From positions 1,860,001 through 1,924,000 of the forward strand of contig NZ_CP084550.1 in NCBI RefSeq assembly GCF_021800405.1: a stretch of DNA of 64,000 nt. The letters run 5' to 3'. Source of the DNA: Arthrobacter sp. FW306-07-I (lineage in GTDB: Bacteria; Actinomycetota; Actinomycetes; Actinomycetales; Micrococcaceae). Position numbers and translations under genes: made by a program. Below are positions 63,774-64,000 of this stretch, piece after piece. Every line of letters begins with the position of its first letter. Position 1 is the first letter of the stretch. The notes under the pieces were generated by a model. The model did no database searches. It was not told where the DNA came from and worked only from the letters and a program-made list of their open reading frames with translations.

Positions 63774-64000
63774 ATGGTAGCCGTGGACCCCGTTTCACAA
63801 GCCCAGGCCAATCTTAAAGAGGCTGAAAAACAGTTCAAGCATGCGCAGGAACAGTTCAAGCGCGGCGACATCCCGAAGGAGCGGCTCGATGAACTTGATC
63901 GGCTGCGCACTGTTGCTGCAGATGACCTGCGCCGCACAGTGAAAGTGTTCGGATTGCCAATACCGGATGAGGCACGATGGAGTGGGAATTTCAGGCCCGG
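63774..64000 (+). CDS. Coiled-coil-like protein, cut by the window end
   Basis: The first 75 codons of an open frame running out of the window. The segment QANLKEAEKQFKHAQEQFKR is a heptad-like, Lys/Glu/Gln-rich helix, followed by a second helix with RLDELDRLRTVAADDLRRTV and then VFGLPIPDEARWSG. No family is recognised. The start could also be the GTG at 63771. Lys/Glu codon use is less GC-biased than in the housekeeping genes. Confidence 0.55.
   Translation, partial: MVAVDPVSQAQANLKEAEKQFKHAQEQFKRGDIPKERLDELDRLRTVAADDLRRTVKVFGLPIPDEARWSGNFRP

Noticed and set aside
52160..64000. Right-end attachment site (attR) of the tRNA-Leu element
   Set aside because: I looked for a second copy of the tRNA 3' end and found only partial words such as CTCGGGGCA near 58690, which is not an exact match.

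Overview
The window is a 64 kb piece of a high-GC actinobacterial chromosome. The best guess is a soil member of the Micrococcaceae (Arthrobacter or Pseudarthrobacter type). Supporting signs are very high GC at third positions, many GTG starts, an FMN riboswitch followed by ribD-ribE-ribB-ribA-ribH with separate ribB and ribA, a PdtaR-like ANTAR regulator next to pyruvate kinase, actinobacterial families (DUF3000, DUF6421, TIGR03085, HGxxPAAW, MT0933-type antitoxin), and many promoters of the leaderless TANNNT type placed 6 or 7 bases before the start codon. The assignment is inferred from gene content; no database was searched.

Layout. 1-3.7 kb: the end of a nucleoside hydrolase gene, then an ECF vitamin/nucleobase-type transporter (S, T, fused A1A2) with a structured leader. 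3.8-7.3 kb: fadB-fadA beta-oxidation operon on the minus strand with a palindromic operator inside its promoter. 7.3-13.9 kb: minus-strand housekeeping genes (RNase D, DUF3000, threonine aldolase, SDR, DUF6421, MsrB). 14-17.8 kb: alpha/beta hydrolase, succinic semialdehyde dehydrogenase and SDR on the plus strand. 17.8-22.7 kb: YbaK, SufE, sulfurtransferase, ZapE, BenE and a small antitoxin-family protein. 22.8-23.8 kb: six tRNA genes (five on minus, one on plus) with their own promoters and terminators. 23.8-33 kb: a PD-(D/E)XK protein, def-fmt-rsmB, rpe and the FMN-riboswitch-controlled riboflavin operon. 33-43.3 kb: hisE-hisG-hisF, hisI, then trpE, two small membrane proteins, trpC-trpB-trpA and lgt. 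43.5-52 kb: gltB-gltD, pyk and the ANTAR regulator.

The last 12 kb is accessory in character. A tRNA-Leu(CAA) gene is followed at once by a tyrosine integrase, a small helix-turn-helix protein and a truncated HNH-nuclease lipoprotein gene. This looks like the decayed left end of an integrated element. Next come small stress-type genes (YegP/DUF1508, DUF3040, DUF488) and a GH15 glucanase/trehalase coupled to a small membrane protein.

The most interesting part is 58.7-63.1 kb: folE (GTP cyclohydrolase I), an NAD(P)H/FAD ferredoxin-type reductase, a FolP2-type dihydropteroate synthase paralog and a RibD_C-type pterin/pyrimidine reductase. They form a tightly packed minus-strand operon. A SufR-like (COG2345) cysteine-rich regulator is read divergently from a shared, palindrome-bearing promoter. 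I propose this as a candidate uncharacterised pterin/folate side pathway. Each family is recognised, but the job of the combination is inference.
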